Part shown: positions 15,234 to 24,601 of the stretch, one piece after another
Layout of the letters: each line of letters begins with the position of its first letter
Position numbering within the stretch: the stretch's first letter is position 1
NCBI GenBank assembly: GCA_963843285.1
Contig: CAWJJO010000017.1
Span: forward strand, 62,001-126,000
Direction of reading: 5' to 3'
DNA: 64,000 nucleotides
From: CAZDDB01 sp963843285
GTDB lineage: Bacteria > Acidobacteriota > HRBIN11 > JAKEFK01
Position numbers and translations under genes: made by a program
Notes under the pieces: generated by a model
The model's input: only the letters and a program-made list of their open reading frames with translations
Told to the model about the DNA's origin: nothing
The model's database searches: none

Positions 15234-17861
15234 TTACTTCGGTGTGTCCACGAGATAGAGGTCGGAGAACACGCGACTGTACTGGAGTGCGATCGCTTTG
15301 CCGTCCGCTGTCATAAGAACATGATTCAAACTTTGGATGCCGGTGGGATCCTGTGCGGTAATCTCTTTCCAGAGCTCCAGGCGTTCCGTCTCCAGATCCA
15401 ACCTGTATATGCTCATGGTGCGATTGGTGTGTCTGCTTATGTAAAGGTATTTACGATCTTCACTCCATTGAACCGGTTGATCATGAGGGTTCAATGATGC
15501 AATGGGATGAGGCGAACCCCCTTCTGTGGGATACAGGGAGATTCGTTCATCGGGACCGATTGCTGCTACCAATTTCCCGTCAGGCGAAACAAGATTGCCA
15601 AAATTGAGCCTTACGCCGTCTTCTGTAATTGCTCTGGGATTTCCTCCGGCGAGGTCTTGCGTGTAAAGTCTCAAGCCTTGCCCAGGCCGGCTGCCCGCAA
15701 ATAAGATTCGTCCGCCGTTCGGGAACCAGGTGGCTAGCTCGTACGTATTGATTTCTCCGCGCGGAAGGCTCTTTGATTCACCAGGGCCTGTTGGCAGTAA
15801 AACCAATTGCGAAGGCGATCCGATCAAAATCGAGAGAACGAATTTTCCGTCCGGGGAAAGGGTCCCATCAACGCCATCCCCCATACTGACTGCGGGAGAG
15901 CCATCCGTTTTGCGGAGGTAAACTCCGTAATGCTTCCCTCCGCCTTCCCAGCCTTCAAAGAAAAGGACAATTTTCCCATCCTTTGAAATATCGGATACAA
16001 AAGAACCATCCAGCCAGGACAGATCCCGTTGTTCCTTTTCGTTTGAGGAACGATAATAAAAACCCGCTCGATAATCATCGCGGGTCAGCAAGAATTGTCC
16101 CTGCCTGGAGATATCCTGTAGAGTCAGTCTGCCTGCTACTCGCGCTACCAGCCGGCTCTTTCCCGAAAGATCAACACTGTATAGAGAGTTGCCGGTTCCG
16201 GTATCCGAGGCGGTAAATCCGATTTCCTCTCCCGAAGGAAACCAGGCTAGACCCTGGATACTGAACCAGCCGTCCGAAAGCATTCTCTTCTTCTTTGCCA
16301 AGTCGACGATCTGGACTGCGCCACGGTCATCGCCGCGCTGGGGATGATCAAGAAAAGCGACCAGATCGCCTTTTGGTGAGATGCGTGGATGGCTGATCCA
16401 GCCGCTGCTCTGGTAAAGAACATTCCCGACAGGAAATTCCAAATGATATTTTCCACTCACAACCCGTACTACGGCAAGCTGCTCTCCTTCCCTGGCCCAA
16501 TCAGCGGCAGCAACCTCTTCTAAAATTTCGCGCGGAGAGCCTCCGTTGAAGGGGACTTGCGCTAGAGTGCCGATGACTTCATTTCCTATAAAGTTGTGAA
16601 GGTTCAGAGATAAGGCGAGTTGTCCGGACGAAGAAATGGAAAGAATATCGAAGTTGGAAAGTCCCAGGGAGCGAGACTCGGGACCTTGTTGAGTTGTAGC
16701 AAAAACCTCCGGGGGATTCGTGTCCCAGGCAGCCGAATAAAGCACGGTCTGTCCGTCCTGAGTAAACCTTGCGGATCTGATGAAGCCACGCCGGAAGGTG
16801 AGGCGGTGAAATGATGGCTGCGTTGCGGAAGCAGATTCGCTGTGTCCGGCCGCCTTCTGTGCTACGACAACGCCGCTCTTTCTGCCCAAGAAAAACGTAA
16901 GCCAGAACAGCAGAGCAAGCACAACAGCCGCAAAGGCCAACTGCAGATATGTTCGTTTCCGGACCGGAGGAATCGCACGCGAGGTAGTTGTTTGATCAGA
17001 AATTCCTGAAAGAGATTGCAGATCAAATGCGAGATCGCGAGCTGATTGGAATCGTTCTTCCGGAGATTTCTCCAGACAGTGTCTTGTTACGCGCACCATT
17101 TCCGGAGGAAGTGTAGAATTGGTCTGCAAAAGTTCAGGCGGGTCTTCCTTCAGGATCGCGTTCATCGTCTCTACCATAGAATCTCTCTGAAATGGACGTT
17201 TGCCAGAAAGCATTTCATGGAGAATTGTTCCGAAGCTAAATATGTCTGAACGGTGATCGGCAGGTTGGCCCCGTACTTGCTCGGGAGACATGTAGCTAAA
17301 AGTTCCGAGCACAATTCCCGATCCGGTTTGTAGAACCGCAGAAGCTGTCTCCAAATCCGTTGCGAGTTGTCCTTGAGTTTCGACGGGCAAAATTTTGGCG
17401 AGTCCAAAATCGAGAATCTTTACCCGGCCATCCTTTGTGATGAAAATATTTTCAGGTTTCAGATCGCGATGAACGATTCCTTTTTCATGCGCTGCAGCCA
17501 GGCCGCTCGCGACTTGCAAAGCGTATTCGATCGTTTTCCGGACTGGAAGAGCAACGCCTGCAAGTCGACCGCGAAGCGTTTCTCCTTCCAACAGTTCAGA
17601 TACCAGATAAGCGGAACCGTCGTGAGTCCCGATGTCATAGATTGCAAGAATATTAGGATGATTGAGCATTCCGGCGGCACGCGCTTCCTGCTCAAAACGA
17701 AGGAGTCGATCTTCGCTGCCGGCATATGCGGCGGGGAGAATTTTGACTGCTACTTCGCGCTTGAGTCTCGTATCGAGGGCCCGATACACCTCACCCATAC
17801 CTCCCGCTCCCAGCGGCGCAATGATTTCGTAAGGTCCAAGCTTTGTGCGTGCAGCTAACAT
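15234..17861 (-). CDS. Transmembrane Ser/Thr protein kinase with C-terminal PD40 beta-propeller
   Basis: 875 residues from ATG 17861 (MLAARTKLGPYEIIAPLGAG). A TTG at 17882 would add seven residues and overlap the upstream gene's stop. The N-terminal kinase domain is complete: glycine loop GAGGMGEVY, VAVK lysine, HRDLKPEN, DFG in KILDFGLAK and the SPEQ motif. One TM helix (about 305-330) leads to an extracytoplasmic region of WD40/PD40 repeats (PDGKLVAAIG, PNGGRILFAG, PSGEEIGFTA). PknB-type kinase with a TolB-like sensor or scaffold propeller, a design frequent in Acidobacteria. It follows AMP nucleosidase by 13 bases, so cotranscription is likely. Confidence 0.93.
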   Translation of the reverse strand: MLAARTKLGPYEIIAPLGAGGMGEVYRALDTRLKREVAVKILPAAYAGSEDRLLRFEQEARAAGMLNHPNILAIYDIGTHDGSAYLVSELLEGETLRGRLAGVALPVRKTIEYALQVASGLAAAHEKGIVHRDLKPENIFITKDGRVKILDFGLAKILPVETQGQLATDLETASAVLQTGSGIVLGTFSYMSPEQVRGQPADHRSDIFSFGTILHEMLSGKRPFQRDSMVETMNAILKEDPPELLQTNSTLPPEMVRVTRHCLEKSPEERFQSARDLAFDLQSLSGISDQTTTSRAIPPVRKRTYLQLAFAAVVLALLFWLTFFLGRKSGVVVAQKAAGHSESASATQPSFHRLTFRRGFIRSARFTQDGQTVLYSAAWDTNPPEVFATTQQGPESRSLGLSNFDILSISSSGQLALSLNLHNFIGNEVIGTLAQVPFNGGSPREILEEVAAADWAREGEQLAVVRVVSGKYHLEFPVGNVLYQSSGWISHPRISPKGDLVAFLDHPQRGDDRGAVQIVDLAKKKRMLSDGWFSIQGLAWFPSGEEIGFTASDTGTGNSLYSVDLSGKSRLVARVAGRLTLQDISRQGQFLLTRDDYRAGFYYRSSNEKEQRDLSWLDGSFVSDISKDGKIVLFFEGWEGGGKHYGVYLRKTDGSPAVSMGDGVDGTLSPDGKFVLSILIGSPSQLVLLPTGPGESKSLPRGEINTYELATWFPNGGRILFAGSRPGQGLRLYTQDLAGGNPRAITEDGVRLNFGNLVSPDGKLVAAIGPDERISLYPTEGGSPHPIASLNPHDQPVQWSEDRKYLYISRHTNRTMSIYRLDLETERLELWKEITAQDPTGIQSLNHVLMTADGKAIALQYSRVFSDLYLVDTPK

Positions 17862-17874
17862 CGGATCATCACTT

Positions 17875-18648
17875 TCAATCAAACCGTAAGTGTTTCACGG
17901 ATTCGCCGGAATCGCGAAGTTCTATCAGTGAATCGATCCCAATAGAAAGATGTCTTTCTACAAACTCAGTAGTTACTTTTTTGTCGCTTTCCTCGGTTTT
18001 CACTCCTTCAGGGACCATAGGATTATCGGAAACCAAAAGCAGGGCGCCGCGCGGGATCTCGTTGACAAAACCGATCACGAAGATGGTTGCTGTTTCCATA
18101 TCAATTGCCATGGCACGTGTCCTGATCAGGCGCTGCTTAAATGCCTCATCGTGTTCCCAGACCCGCCGATTGGTTGTGTAAACCGTTCCTGTCCAGTAAT
18201 CAAATTTGTGCTTGATAATTGTGGAGGATACAGCTCGCTGCAATTGGAAGGATGGAAGAGCCGGAACCTCCGCGGGCATGTATTCGTAGCTTGTCCCTTC
18301 CCCCCGGATCGCAGCAATCGGAAGAATCAGATCTCCCAAATGCGTCTTCTTTTTTAGTCCGCCACATTTGCCAAGAAACAACACGGCTTTGGGTGAAATT
18401 GCGGAAAGAAGATCCATCACAGTTGCAGCAAGAGCGCTTCCCATACCGAAATTGATAATCGTGATGTTCTCCGCTGTAGCGCTTTGCATGGGTCGATCCG
18501 GACCCTTTACTTCTACGCCGAAGCGATCGGCGAACATCTTTACGTAATTACTGAAGTTCGTTAATAGGATGTATGCCCCGAACTCTTTCAACGACATTCC
18601 GGTATAGCGGGGCAACCAATCTTCGACGATTTCTTGTTTGGACTTCAC
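17875..18648 (-). CDS. amn: AMP nucleosidase, short form
   Basis: 257 residues. Phosphorylase-superfamily fold: FGMGSALAATVMDLL, LFLGKCGG, DMETATIFVIGF and LLVSDNPMVPEGVKT match the catalytic half of AMP nucleosidase, which hydrolyses AMP to adenine and ribose 5-phosphate. The N-terminal regulatory domain of the enterobacterial Amn is absent, as in the short AMP nucleosidases of other phyla. It lies just upstream of the kinase on the same strand. A related purine nucleosidase is the main alternative. Confidence 0.85.
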   Translation of the reverse strand: MKSKQEIVEDWLPRYTGMSLKEFGAYILLTNFSNYVKMFADRFGVEVKGPDRPMQSATAENITIINFGMGSALAATVMDLLSAISPKAVLFLGKCGGLKKKTHLGDLILPIAAIRGEGTSYEYMPAEVPALPSFQLQRAVSSTIIKHKFDYWTGTVYTTNRRVWEHDEAFKQRLIRTRAMAIDMETATIFVIGFVNEIPRGALLLVSDNPMVPEGVKTEESDKKVTTEFVERHLSIGIDSLIELRDSGESVKHLRFD

Positions 18649-18708
18649 GTTCTTCTAGAAATTGTACATCCCTGGCAAAGGCGGCGTACTTTTCAACTGG
18701 TGCTAGTG

Positions 18709-18777
18709 GGAGCGCGGGCTTCCAGCCCGCTAGATTCCAGCTTTGATGAGACTTGCGGGCAGAGATTCCCGCGCTCC
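18709..18777. repeat. Paired palindromic repeat element (BIME-like)
   Basis: Outer arms GGAGCGCGGG (18709-18718) and CCCGCGCTCC (18768-18777) are exact inverse complements. Each is part of its own small hairpin (GCGGGC, loop, GCCCGC; and GCGGGC, loop, TCCCGC). The element therefore folds as two hairpins or one long one. It lies between the osmC-like gene's end and the start of amn, and is a GC-richer variant of the family at 2939 and 48052. Confidence 0.75.
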
Positions 18778-18790
18778 GGCTAGGAATCAG

Positions 18791-19213
18791 TCAAGCTAGC
18801 TTCGCTTCCATCGTGATGCTGGTATTCAATAGTCTTGAGATCGGGCAACCGGTTTTTGCGGCATTTGCAGCTTCTTGAAACTTCGCCGGGTCCGCGCCTG
18901 GAATGTTTGCAACCACGTCAAGATGAATCGCAGTTACAGTCCAACCTGCTTCCAATTTCTCCATGGTTAGAGTTGCGCCGGTTTGAATACTATCGGCGGT
19001 CATGCCTCTATTGTCGAGCTGACCGGAAAGCGCCATCGTAAAACATCCGGCGTGAGCTGCCGCGATCAACTCCTCTGGATTGGTGCCGGGCTGATCTTCA
19101 AAACGGGTGCTGAACGAATACGGTGTGTTGGAAAGCACCTTGCTATCCGTGGACACAGTTCCTTTTCCATCTTTCAACCCGCCCTTCCATATTGCGCTTG
19201 CTTTGCGTTTCAT
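18791..19213 (-). CDS. OsmC/Ohr family peroxiredoxin
   Basis: 140 residues from ATG 19213, with AGGAGG six bases upstream; the frame is open further upstream but without such a site. OsmC-type landmarks: NTPYSFSTRFEDQPGTNPEELIAAAHAGCFTMALS holds the Arg, Glu and first catalytic Cys, and AAKTGCPISRLL the second. OsmC proteins reduce organic hydroperoxides in the cytosol. The LSNTPYSF segment and length favour OsmC over Ohr. Confidence 0.92.
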   Translation of the reverse strand: MKRKASAIWKGGLKDGKGTVSTDSKVLSNTPYSFSTRFEDQPGTNPEELIAAAHAGCFTMALSGQLDNRGMTADSIQTGATLTMEKLEAGWTVTAIHLDVVANIPGADPAKFQEAANAAKTGCPISRLLNTSITMEAKLA

Positions 19214-19405
19214 AGCTATCCTCCTGTTTGACTGGAGAATATGATTGTGGAAACCACTTCGCAAGCCTCTGGGAGATATGAGTACAGAATTTCCGAATCA
19301 TTCGTACCTCCACTGACTGTCACTGTTCCATTCAGCATTTCATCGAATCTCTTTAGGGGTGTGTCCGATTCCAGCCGGAATGGGCAGAGGTATAATTCAG
19401 GTTCC

Positions 19406-19846
19406 ATGCAACTCCCGGTTCCAGAAACCCGAAAGAGCGTTTTGAGGAAATTGCATCTGATTGTAGGAATCGTGGGAATTGTTGTTTTTCTCGGGACCGG
19501 GCAGTATATGCGGTTGGTGTATGACGGACTGCGAGGCGTGGAGCCCCTTCCGCGGATGTTGTTCCGGTCGGCGCACATCTACTTGCTGCTTTCCAGTCTG
19601 ATCAATGTGGCTCTGGGGCTTTATCTTTCGCGTTCCTCCACCCGTGGCCGTAAAATCTTGCAGACAATCGCATCTACTTTTATTTTGTTTTCTCCCCCTC
19701 TCATGCTGACAGCATTTTTCGTAGAACCGGGTCTGGCGAGTTTTCATCGACCATTTGCCGGACCCGGTATCTATGCCTTATTTTCAGGGATGCTGCTTCA
19801 CTTGATCGCGGGTTTCCGCAAATCAGACCTGCATGAGCGCATCTAA
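19406..19846 (+). CDS. Small integral membrane protein, four predicted TM helices
   Basis: 146 residues from ATG 19406 (MQLPVPETRKSVLRKL). Hydrophobic stretches: LHLIVGIVGIVVFLGTG, SAHIYLLLSSLINVALGLYL, FILFSPPLMLTAFFV and GIYALFSGMLLHLIAG. No family is recognised. The layout of four helices and short loops resembles small uncharacterised membrane proteins of the DUF type. It converges with and overlaps by four bases the next gene on the minus strand. Confidence 0.7.
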   Translation: MQLPVPETRKSVLRKLHLIVGIVGIVVFLGTGQYMRLVYDGLRGVEPLPRMLFRSAHIYLLLSSLINVALGLYLSRSSTRGRKILQTIASTFILFSPPLMLTAFFVEPGLASFHRPFAGPGIYALFSGMLLHLIAGFRKSDLHERI

Positions 19847-20145
19847 TGGCTGCCTGCGTTCGCTGGTGCGCTGGACCTGTCCGTCTCTTGATACGTGACC
19901 GTAACTTCTTCACCTTTTCGCAATTGGGATAGAAGTTTCATCTCGCCCCCAATCATAAAAGTGCTGTTGGTGGCGGGATGAAATACTTCTTCGCCTTCTT
20001 TTCCTTTCACGATGATGATCCTCAGCTTCGGATCGACCATCATGATTTTTCCCGAATAGCTTTGTTGCGTCGCTGCCCATCCAGGTGTTACCACCCAGCA
20101 CAGAACGGTCAGCATTCCAGTCGCGAGTGTAATGAAACGTCTCAT
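19843..20145 (-). CDS. Small secreted protein, unknown function
   Basis: 100 residues from ATG 20145, with a clear GGAGGA ribosome site. The signal peptide is MRRFITLATGMLTVLCWVVTPGWAA. The mature part (YSGKIMMVDPKLRIIIVKGKEGEEVFHPATNSTFMIG...LLSQLRKGEEVTV) is all beta in character and resembles small periplasmic OB-like or CusF-like domains, in which a cation site lies on the barrel, but no clear metal residues are seen. The family call is therefore left open. Confidence 0.7.
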   Translation of the reverse strand: MRRFITLATGMLTVLCWVVTPGWAATQQSYSGKIMMVDPKLRIIIVKGKEGEEVFHPATNSTFMIGGEMKLLSQLRKGEEVTVTYQETDRSSAPANAGSH

Positions 20146-20342
20146 AAAATCCTCCTTCTTCTTCCGGAGAGTGAAGCAAGTCGCGTGCCGTATGATGGCT
20201 CGCCCAGATAGGCCTCCGATTCGAATTTTCCACCGGATTTGTGAGGAAGAGAGGGACAGTCCGGGTGAGGATTTCTTCAACATCCGTTCTTGAATTCGGA
20301 TAAGCTGAGACACATCTTTGAAGAAAGCATAGGAGGTCAAGT

Positions 20343-20924
20343 ATGTCAGCGAAGAAAATTCTGATGATTGTTGGAGACTATGTGGAGGACTACGAGGTGA
20401 TGGTTCCATTTCAAGTATTGCAAATTGCAGGTCACACGGTGCATGCCGTTTGCCCGGGCAAAAAGTCCGGCGAGAAAATTCGCACCGCCGTGCACGACTT
20501 TGAAGGAGATCAGACGTATAGCGAGAAGCGTGGACATGACTTCACATTGAACGCATCATTCGATGATGTCAAAGCCGAAAGTTACGACGCTATCGTGATC
20601 CCCGGTGGTCGTGCGCCCGAGTACTTGCGGTTAGATGAGAAAGTGCTTCAAATCACACGTCATTTCGCAAAAGAAAACAAACCAATCGCTGCGATCTGCC
20701 ACGCCCCGCAACTTCTGGCGGCCGCCGATGTTCTGAAGGGAAGGACCTGTTCCGCTTATCCGGCCGTAGGCCCGGAGGTTAAGACAGCAGGCGCGGAGTA
20801 CATAAATCTGCCGTGGGACAAAGCGCACGTTGATGGGAATCTGGTCACCGGGCCGGCGTGGTCGGCACACGTGGATTGGCTCGCGAAATTCTTGAAAGTC
20901 CTTGGCACTAGGATTGAACCATAG
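20343..20924 (+). CDS. DJ-1/PfpI family protein
   Basis: 193 residues, with AGGAGGTC placed ideally before ATG 20343. Glutamine-amidotransferase-like fold: nucleophile elbow AAICHAPQLL with Cys119, IVIPGGRAPEY before it, and acidic residues in DYVEDYE positioned like the catalytic Glu. The extended segment around 40-75 (KKSGEKIRTAVHDFEGDQTYSEKRGHDF) is typical of the plant DJ-1D/YhbO-like subgroup. Such proteins act in glyoxal or general stress protection. Confidence 0.92.
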   Translation: MSAKKILMIVGDYVEDYEVMVPFQVLQIAGHTVHAVCPGKKSGEKIRTAVHDFEGDQTYSEKRGHDFTLNASFDDVKAESYDAIVIPGGRAPEYLRLDEKVLQITRHFAKENKPIAAICHAPQLLAAADVLKGRTCSAYPAVGPEVKTAGAEYINLPWDKAHVDGNLVTGPAWSAHVDWLAKFLKVLGTRIEP

Positions 20925-20942
20925 CTGATTCTTTTTGAAGAC

Positions 20943-21341
20943 ATGAGACCCAACAAATGGAAGTCCTTTATCCATGCGCAGGAAAATCGAGAGTATCTTG
21001 CATTATTGTCTTATCTGCCACTCAAACGGTACAGCGCCATTCCGAAGTTTCTAAAGTACGTATCGAAGATCGATCAACAATTGCAGACCGCTAACGGGCT
21101 GATCGGTTATTCTCTCCAGGCGCAGCCATTGCTGCGAAAATTCTGGACATTATCCGTTTGGGAAGACAGTGATGCTTTGATGGCGTTTGTCCGGAGCATC
21201 CCTCACGGTGACGTCATGAAGCTGCTGGCTTCCGACATGGATCAGACCAATTTCGCACAATGGAAGATTCAAGGATCGGCAATTCCACCTGATTGGATCG
21301 GTGCAAAAGAACGGATGTTTCCGGGCTCATCGCGAGCCTAA
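20943..21341 (+). CDS. DUF3291-like / ABM-fold protein
   Basis: 132 residues, 18 bases after the PfpI gene and probably cotranscribed. The sequence YSLQAQPLLRKFWTLSVWEDSDALMAFVRSIPHGDVMKLL is the pattern of antibiotic-biosynthesis-monooxygenase-like dimeric ferredoxin folds (DUF3291, spheroidene monooxygenase-like). No catalytic residues can be assigned. The 3' end overlaps the convergent SRPBCC frame by 15 bases. Confidence 0.7.
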   Translation: MRPNKWKSFIHAQENREYLALLSYLPLKRYSAIPKFLKYVSKIDQQLQTANGLIGYSLQAQPLLRKFWTLSVWEDSDALMAFVRSIPHGDVMKLLASDMDQTNFAQWKIQGSAIPPDWIGAKERMFPGSSRA

Positions 21342-21728
21342 GTCCAGGCGGCCGTTCCAATCATCCATGCCCTGTCCAGTTTCCACAAACATTTTCAATG
21401 CATAAAGGAAATGAGCCCAGCCGAGTTTGTATTCCAGTACGAGTTTCGGATCTTTCAGGAATCCCGAATGACTGAATTGAAGCCGGGTATTTCCGCCATC
21501 GACCGGTTCGACGCTCCAGCTCACGAGTGTTTTTGGCTCCTGACCGTGCCAGGTGTACGTCACCATGTGTCCATCTTTGAATTCCACGATGCGGTCGAGA
21601 CCGTCTGTGCCGGCCTCTTCTGGCGCCCACCCGAACGAGTAACGCCCTCCTGGTTCGGGCTGGATCTTGATCTCTCCACAATACGGATTCCATTTCTTGA
21701 TTTCTTCCGGCTCGTCCCGCCTGCTCAT
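21327..21728 (-). pseudogene. SRPBCC/AHSA1-domain protein, apparently 5'-truncated
   Basis: 133 residues. The START-like AHSA1 domain is recognisable (EEIKKWNPYCGEIKIQPEPGG, YSFGWAPEE, VSWSVEPVDGGNTRLQFSHSG, LEYKLGWAHFLYALK). However, the reading begins at what is usually residue 20-25 of the domain, directly at DPEEIKKW. No upstream frame supplies the missing first strand, and a paired palindromic repeat begins 25 bases upstream. ATG 21728 lacks a ribosome site. It is best read as a gene that lost its 5' end, possibly at the repeat. A short functional protein cannot be excluded. Confidence 0.6.
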
Positions 21729-21753
21729 TTGATTGACAGAAAAACTTCGGGGA

Positions 21754-21803
21754 GCAGGCCAAGAGGCCTGCGACCCATCATGCAGCCGGGACGGCTGCGC
21801 TCC
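21754..21803 (+). repeat. Paired palindromic repeat (two modules, 28-base period)
   Basis: Module 1: GCAGGC, loop CAAGA, GCCTGC, tail GACC. Module 2 at 21782: GCAGCC, loop GGGAC, GGCTGC, tail GCTCC. The two are joined by a CATCAT-like spacer, as in the pair at 48052-48100 (spacer ATAAT). It lies between the divergent SRPBCC remnant and the M14 peptidase. Confidence 0.75.
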
Positions 21804-21835
21804 ATATGGTATGCTCTCAAATCAGAGAGGTGGGC

Positions 21836-24601
21836 ATGAGAGTTGTATTTGTTTTCGCATTGTTGATTCTTGTCGTTGGAGCTGTGGGAGCCGAGAATCC
21901 GTATGCGCCGGACACGCCCGAACCGGGTTCTGTGGAAGCGATTGCGCGGGACACAACGGAGCCCCGTTTCGTAAGTCCATGGGTTTCGTATGTTCCCGAC
22001 TCGGATAGCGTCCCCTCGCCCACGGACTTTCTTGGTCACATCGCGGGCGCCGCCGGAGAACTGGTGCGACCCGATCAAAGCTATTCCTACTTTCGCGAAT
22101 TAGAGCGTAAAACAAAACGGGTGAAGGTAGAGGTGATTGGGAAAACGGAAGAAGGCCGTGAGATTCTGCTTGCCCTCATCGCCGATGAAGCGGGCATTCA
22201 ACAGCTGGAACAATTGAAATCTGCAATGGCACAGCTTGCCGATCCGCGAAAGACATCGCCCGAACAGGCGCGACAGATCATCGCCAAAGCCAGACCGATG
22301 TATTTTTTCAATGCGGCCATTCATGCGGATGAATCGATCAGTCCGGACATGGCGCTCGAACTGGCGTATCGCCTTGCCGTTTCTGAACAGCCGATGATTC
22401 GTCAGATTCGCGAAAAAACGGTTGTCCTGATCAATCCGGTTGCAAATCCGGATGGCCGTGACAAGTTAGCGGATTGGTTCTACCGCTATTTGAAAGGTAA
22501 AACCGACTACGATACTCTGCCGCGCCAGTCTCCACCGTACTGGGGGAAGTATGTCTACGTCGATGCAAACAGAGACGCGCACCAGCTGGCGCTGGAAACA
22601 ACAAAGGCAGTTGCCCGCATGTTTTTCGAATATCATCCGATCGCGATTCAAGATTTGCACGAAGCGATCGCGTTGTTGCTTACCTGGAACGGGACCGGTC
22701 CGTATAATCCGAATCTGGATCCAATCGTGCTCAGCGAGTTTCTGGAACAGAGCTTCCATGAAGTCAGTACCTTGAGCGCATTTGGAATGCCCGGCGTCTG
22801 GACCTGGAATTTCGGTGAAGGATTTGGGCATCACTACACGGATTCGGTCGCGATGAATCATAATTCAACGGGCCGTGGTTACGAAACTTTTGGAAATGCG
22901 GTGCCATTAACTGTAACCAGGAAGCTGGATAAGGAAGACGTAACGCGCGAGTGGTATCGTCCCTGGCCGCCGGATAGAACTTTTGTATGGTCGCATCGCG
23001 ATGGATTGAATTATGCGGAAACCGGCTGTCTGGCGATTCTTGATTACACGGCTCGCAATGCGGATCAATTACTGCACAATTTTTATCAGAAAGGTTACAA
23101 CTCCTGGCAAAAAGGAAAAGCCGGGAATCCGTATGCGTTCGTGATTCCGGCCGCGCAGAGCGATCGCCTTCGTGCCGCCCAAATGGTGAATCGTTTAATG
23201 TCTCAGCGAATCGAAGTGAGCCGCGCAACAAAGGATTTTCAGATCAAGGAGGGAAAATTCGCGGCGGGCAGTTATGTCGTTCGTCTGGATCAACCGTATC
23301 GCAACTACGCCGTGGACTTGCTGCTGCCGCAATCCTTTCCGACGAATTCGCAGTATGAACCGTATGATGATGTTTCCTGGGCGCTTCCTGTTCATTATGG
23401 AGTTGAGACAATTCGGATTGATGATGCTGCGATCTTGAAGGTTCCGCTGGAGTTGATTCAGGAAGTAGTTCGGCCGGCTGGAAGAGTGAGTGGAGCAGGT
23501 CCGGTGTTCATACTCAAGGATGTCGGACAGGAATCTCTTCTTGCTGCGCGATACCGGCTGGCAAAATTCAAGGTGGAAATCGCGGAAGAATCATTTCGTG
23601 CCGGTGCAGTGGAATATCCGCGCGGTTCGTGGATTCTTTCCGATCAAGACGGATTGGGGTCCGCGCTGGAATCCATCGGGAATGAACTGGCTCTGGATTT
23701 CGATGCAGTGTCCGCGGTTCCGCAAGTGCGCCGCCATCAGGCGGAGGTTCCTCGCGTTGGAGTGTGGGTTCCGTGGGCGGACACAGACATGATCGGATGG
23801 ATCCGCTACACTCTGGATCACGAAAAGATTCCATATACATACATTCGCGATGAAGAAGTCAAAGCGGGAAATTTGAAAAGTGTCGTGGATGTAATCATCT
23901 ACGGAAATACGCTGCTCGATTTGCAAGGACAGATTCACGGGATCAAGCAGACCGATGGACCGATGCCTTTCAAGAAAACACCGGAGACTCCCAATCTGGG
24001 TGTTCCGGCAGAATCGGACGACATTACCGGAGGCATTGGATATTCGGGCCTTGCGAATCTTCAAAAATTTGCGGAAGACGGTGGAGTTCTGATTACCATG
24101 GGTCGTGGTTCTACACTCGTGCTGGAAACGGGACTTGTGCGAAGCGTGCCGCGTGTAGATTTGCCGGGAACCACAACGCCGGGTGTCGAGCTGCGCGCCC
24201 GCTTCCTGCAGCCGAATCACCCGATCGCATACGGTTATCCGGAAATTACATCGGTCTTTCGCTCGCAGTTCCCCTATTACGGCCCGCCGCGCACGTGGCT
24301 CACGATGTCCTACTGCACCTCCTGTTTGACCGGTCCTGTGGATCTGAGCAGTGTTGTCCTGCAATGGGGAACCCGCTCTTTTGATTCCGATGCAGAGCCG
24401 GAAATGCCGATTCTGGTTAGCGGTGGAGGCAAGAATCTGGAAGCGCTTGAAGGCCGTCCCGCGATTCTGGATGCGCCCGTTGGAAAAGGACGCGTGCTCG
24501 TATTTAACTTTAATGCGATGCACCGCGATCTCAATTACTCGGACTACCGGCTGCTCTGGAACGGAATTCTCAACTGGAACTACCTCGTTTCACGGAAGTA
24601 A
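21836..24601 (+). CDS. Secreted M14-family zinc carboxypeptidase-like protein
   Basis: 921 residues from ATG 21836 (GAGAGGTGGGC upstream), with signal peptide MRVVFVFALLILVVGAVGAE. The M14 zinc site is visible: HADE in FFNAAIHADESISPDMALEL (His and Glu), the substrate-binding NRD in YVDANRDAHQ, and the later His in AIQDLHEAI. The long C-terminal half has no catalytic motif in reach and includes a glutamine-amidotransferase-like stretch (FAEDGGVLITMGRG). Family architecture with a long C-terminal part occurs in acidobacterial M14 proteins. It is probably an envelope or secreted exopeptidase. A repeat hairpin follows its stop. Confidence 0.85.
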   Translation: MRVVFVFALLILVVGAVGAENPYAPDTPEPGSVEAIARDTTEPRFVSPWVSYVPDSDSVPSPTDFLGHIAGAAGELVRPDQSYSYFRELERKTKRVKVEVIGKTEEGREILLALIADEAGIQQLEQLKSAMAQLADPRKTSPEQARQIIAKARPMYFFNAAIHADESISPDMALELAYRLAVSEQPMIRQIREKTVVLINPVANPDGRDKLADWFYRYLKGKTDYDTLPRQSPPYWGKYVYVDANRDAHQLALETTKAVARMFFEYHPIAIQDLHEAIALLLTWNGTGPYNPNLDPIVLSEFLEQSFHEVSTLSAFGMPGVWTWNFGEGFGHHYTDSVAMNHNSTGRGYETFGNAVPLTVTRKLDKEDVTREWYRPWPPDRTFVWSHRDGLNYAETGCLAILDYTARNADQLLHNFYQKGYNSWQKGKAGNPYAFVIPAAQSDRLRAAQMVNRLMSQRIEVSRATKDFQIKEGKFAAGSYVVRLDQPYRNYAVDLLLPQSFPTNSQYEPYDDVSWALPVHYGVETIRIDDAAILKVPLELIQEVVRPAGRVSGAGPVFILKDVGQESLLAARYRLAKFKVEIAEESFRAGAVEYPRGSWILSDQDGLGSALESIGNELALDFDAVSAVPQVRRHQAEVPRVGVWVPWADTDMIGWIRYTLDHEKIPYTYIRDEEVKAGNLKSVVDVIIYGNTLLDLQGQIHGIKQTDGPMPFKKTPETPNLGVPAESDDITGGIGYSGLANLQKFAEDGGVLITMGRGSTLVLETGLVRSVPRVDLPGTTTPGVELRARFLQPNHPIAYGYPEITSVFRSQFPYYGPPRTWLTMSYCTSCLTGPVDLSSVVLQWGTRSFDSDAEPEMPILVSGGGKNLEALEGRPAILDAPVGKGRVLVFNFNAMHRDLNYSDYRLLWNGILNWNYLVSRK

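Noticed and set aside
23591..24523. 310-residue minus-strand open frame inside the M14 gene
   Set aside because: Antisense shadow of a strongly conserved gene; no ribosome site and no recognisable motif.
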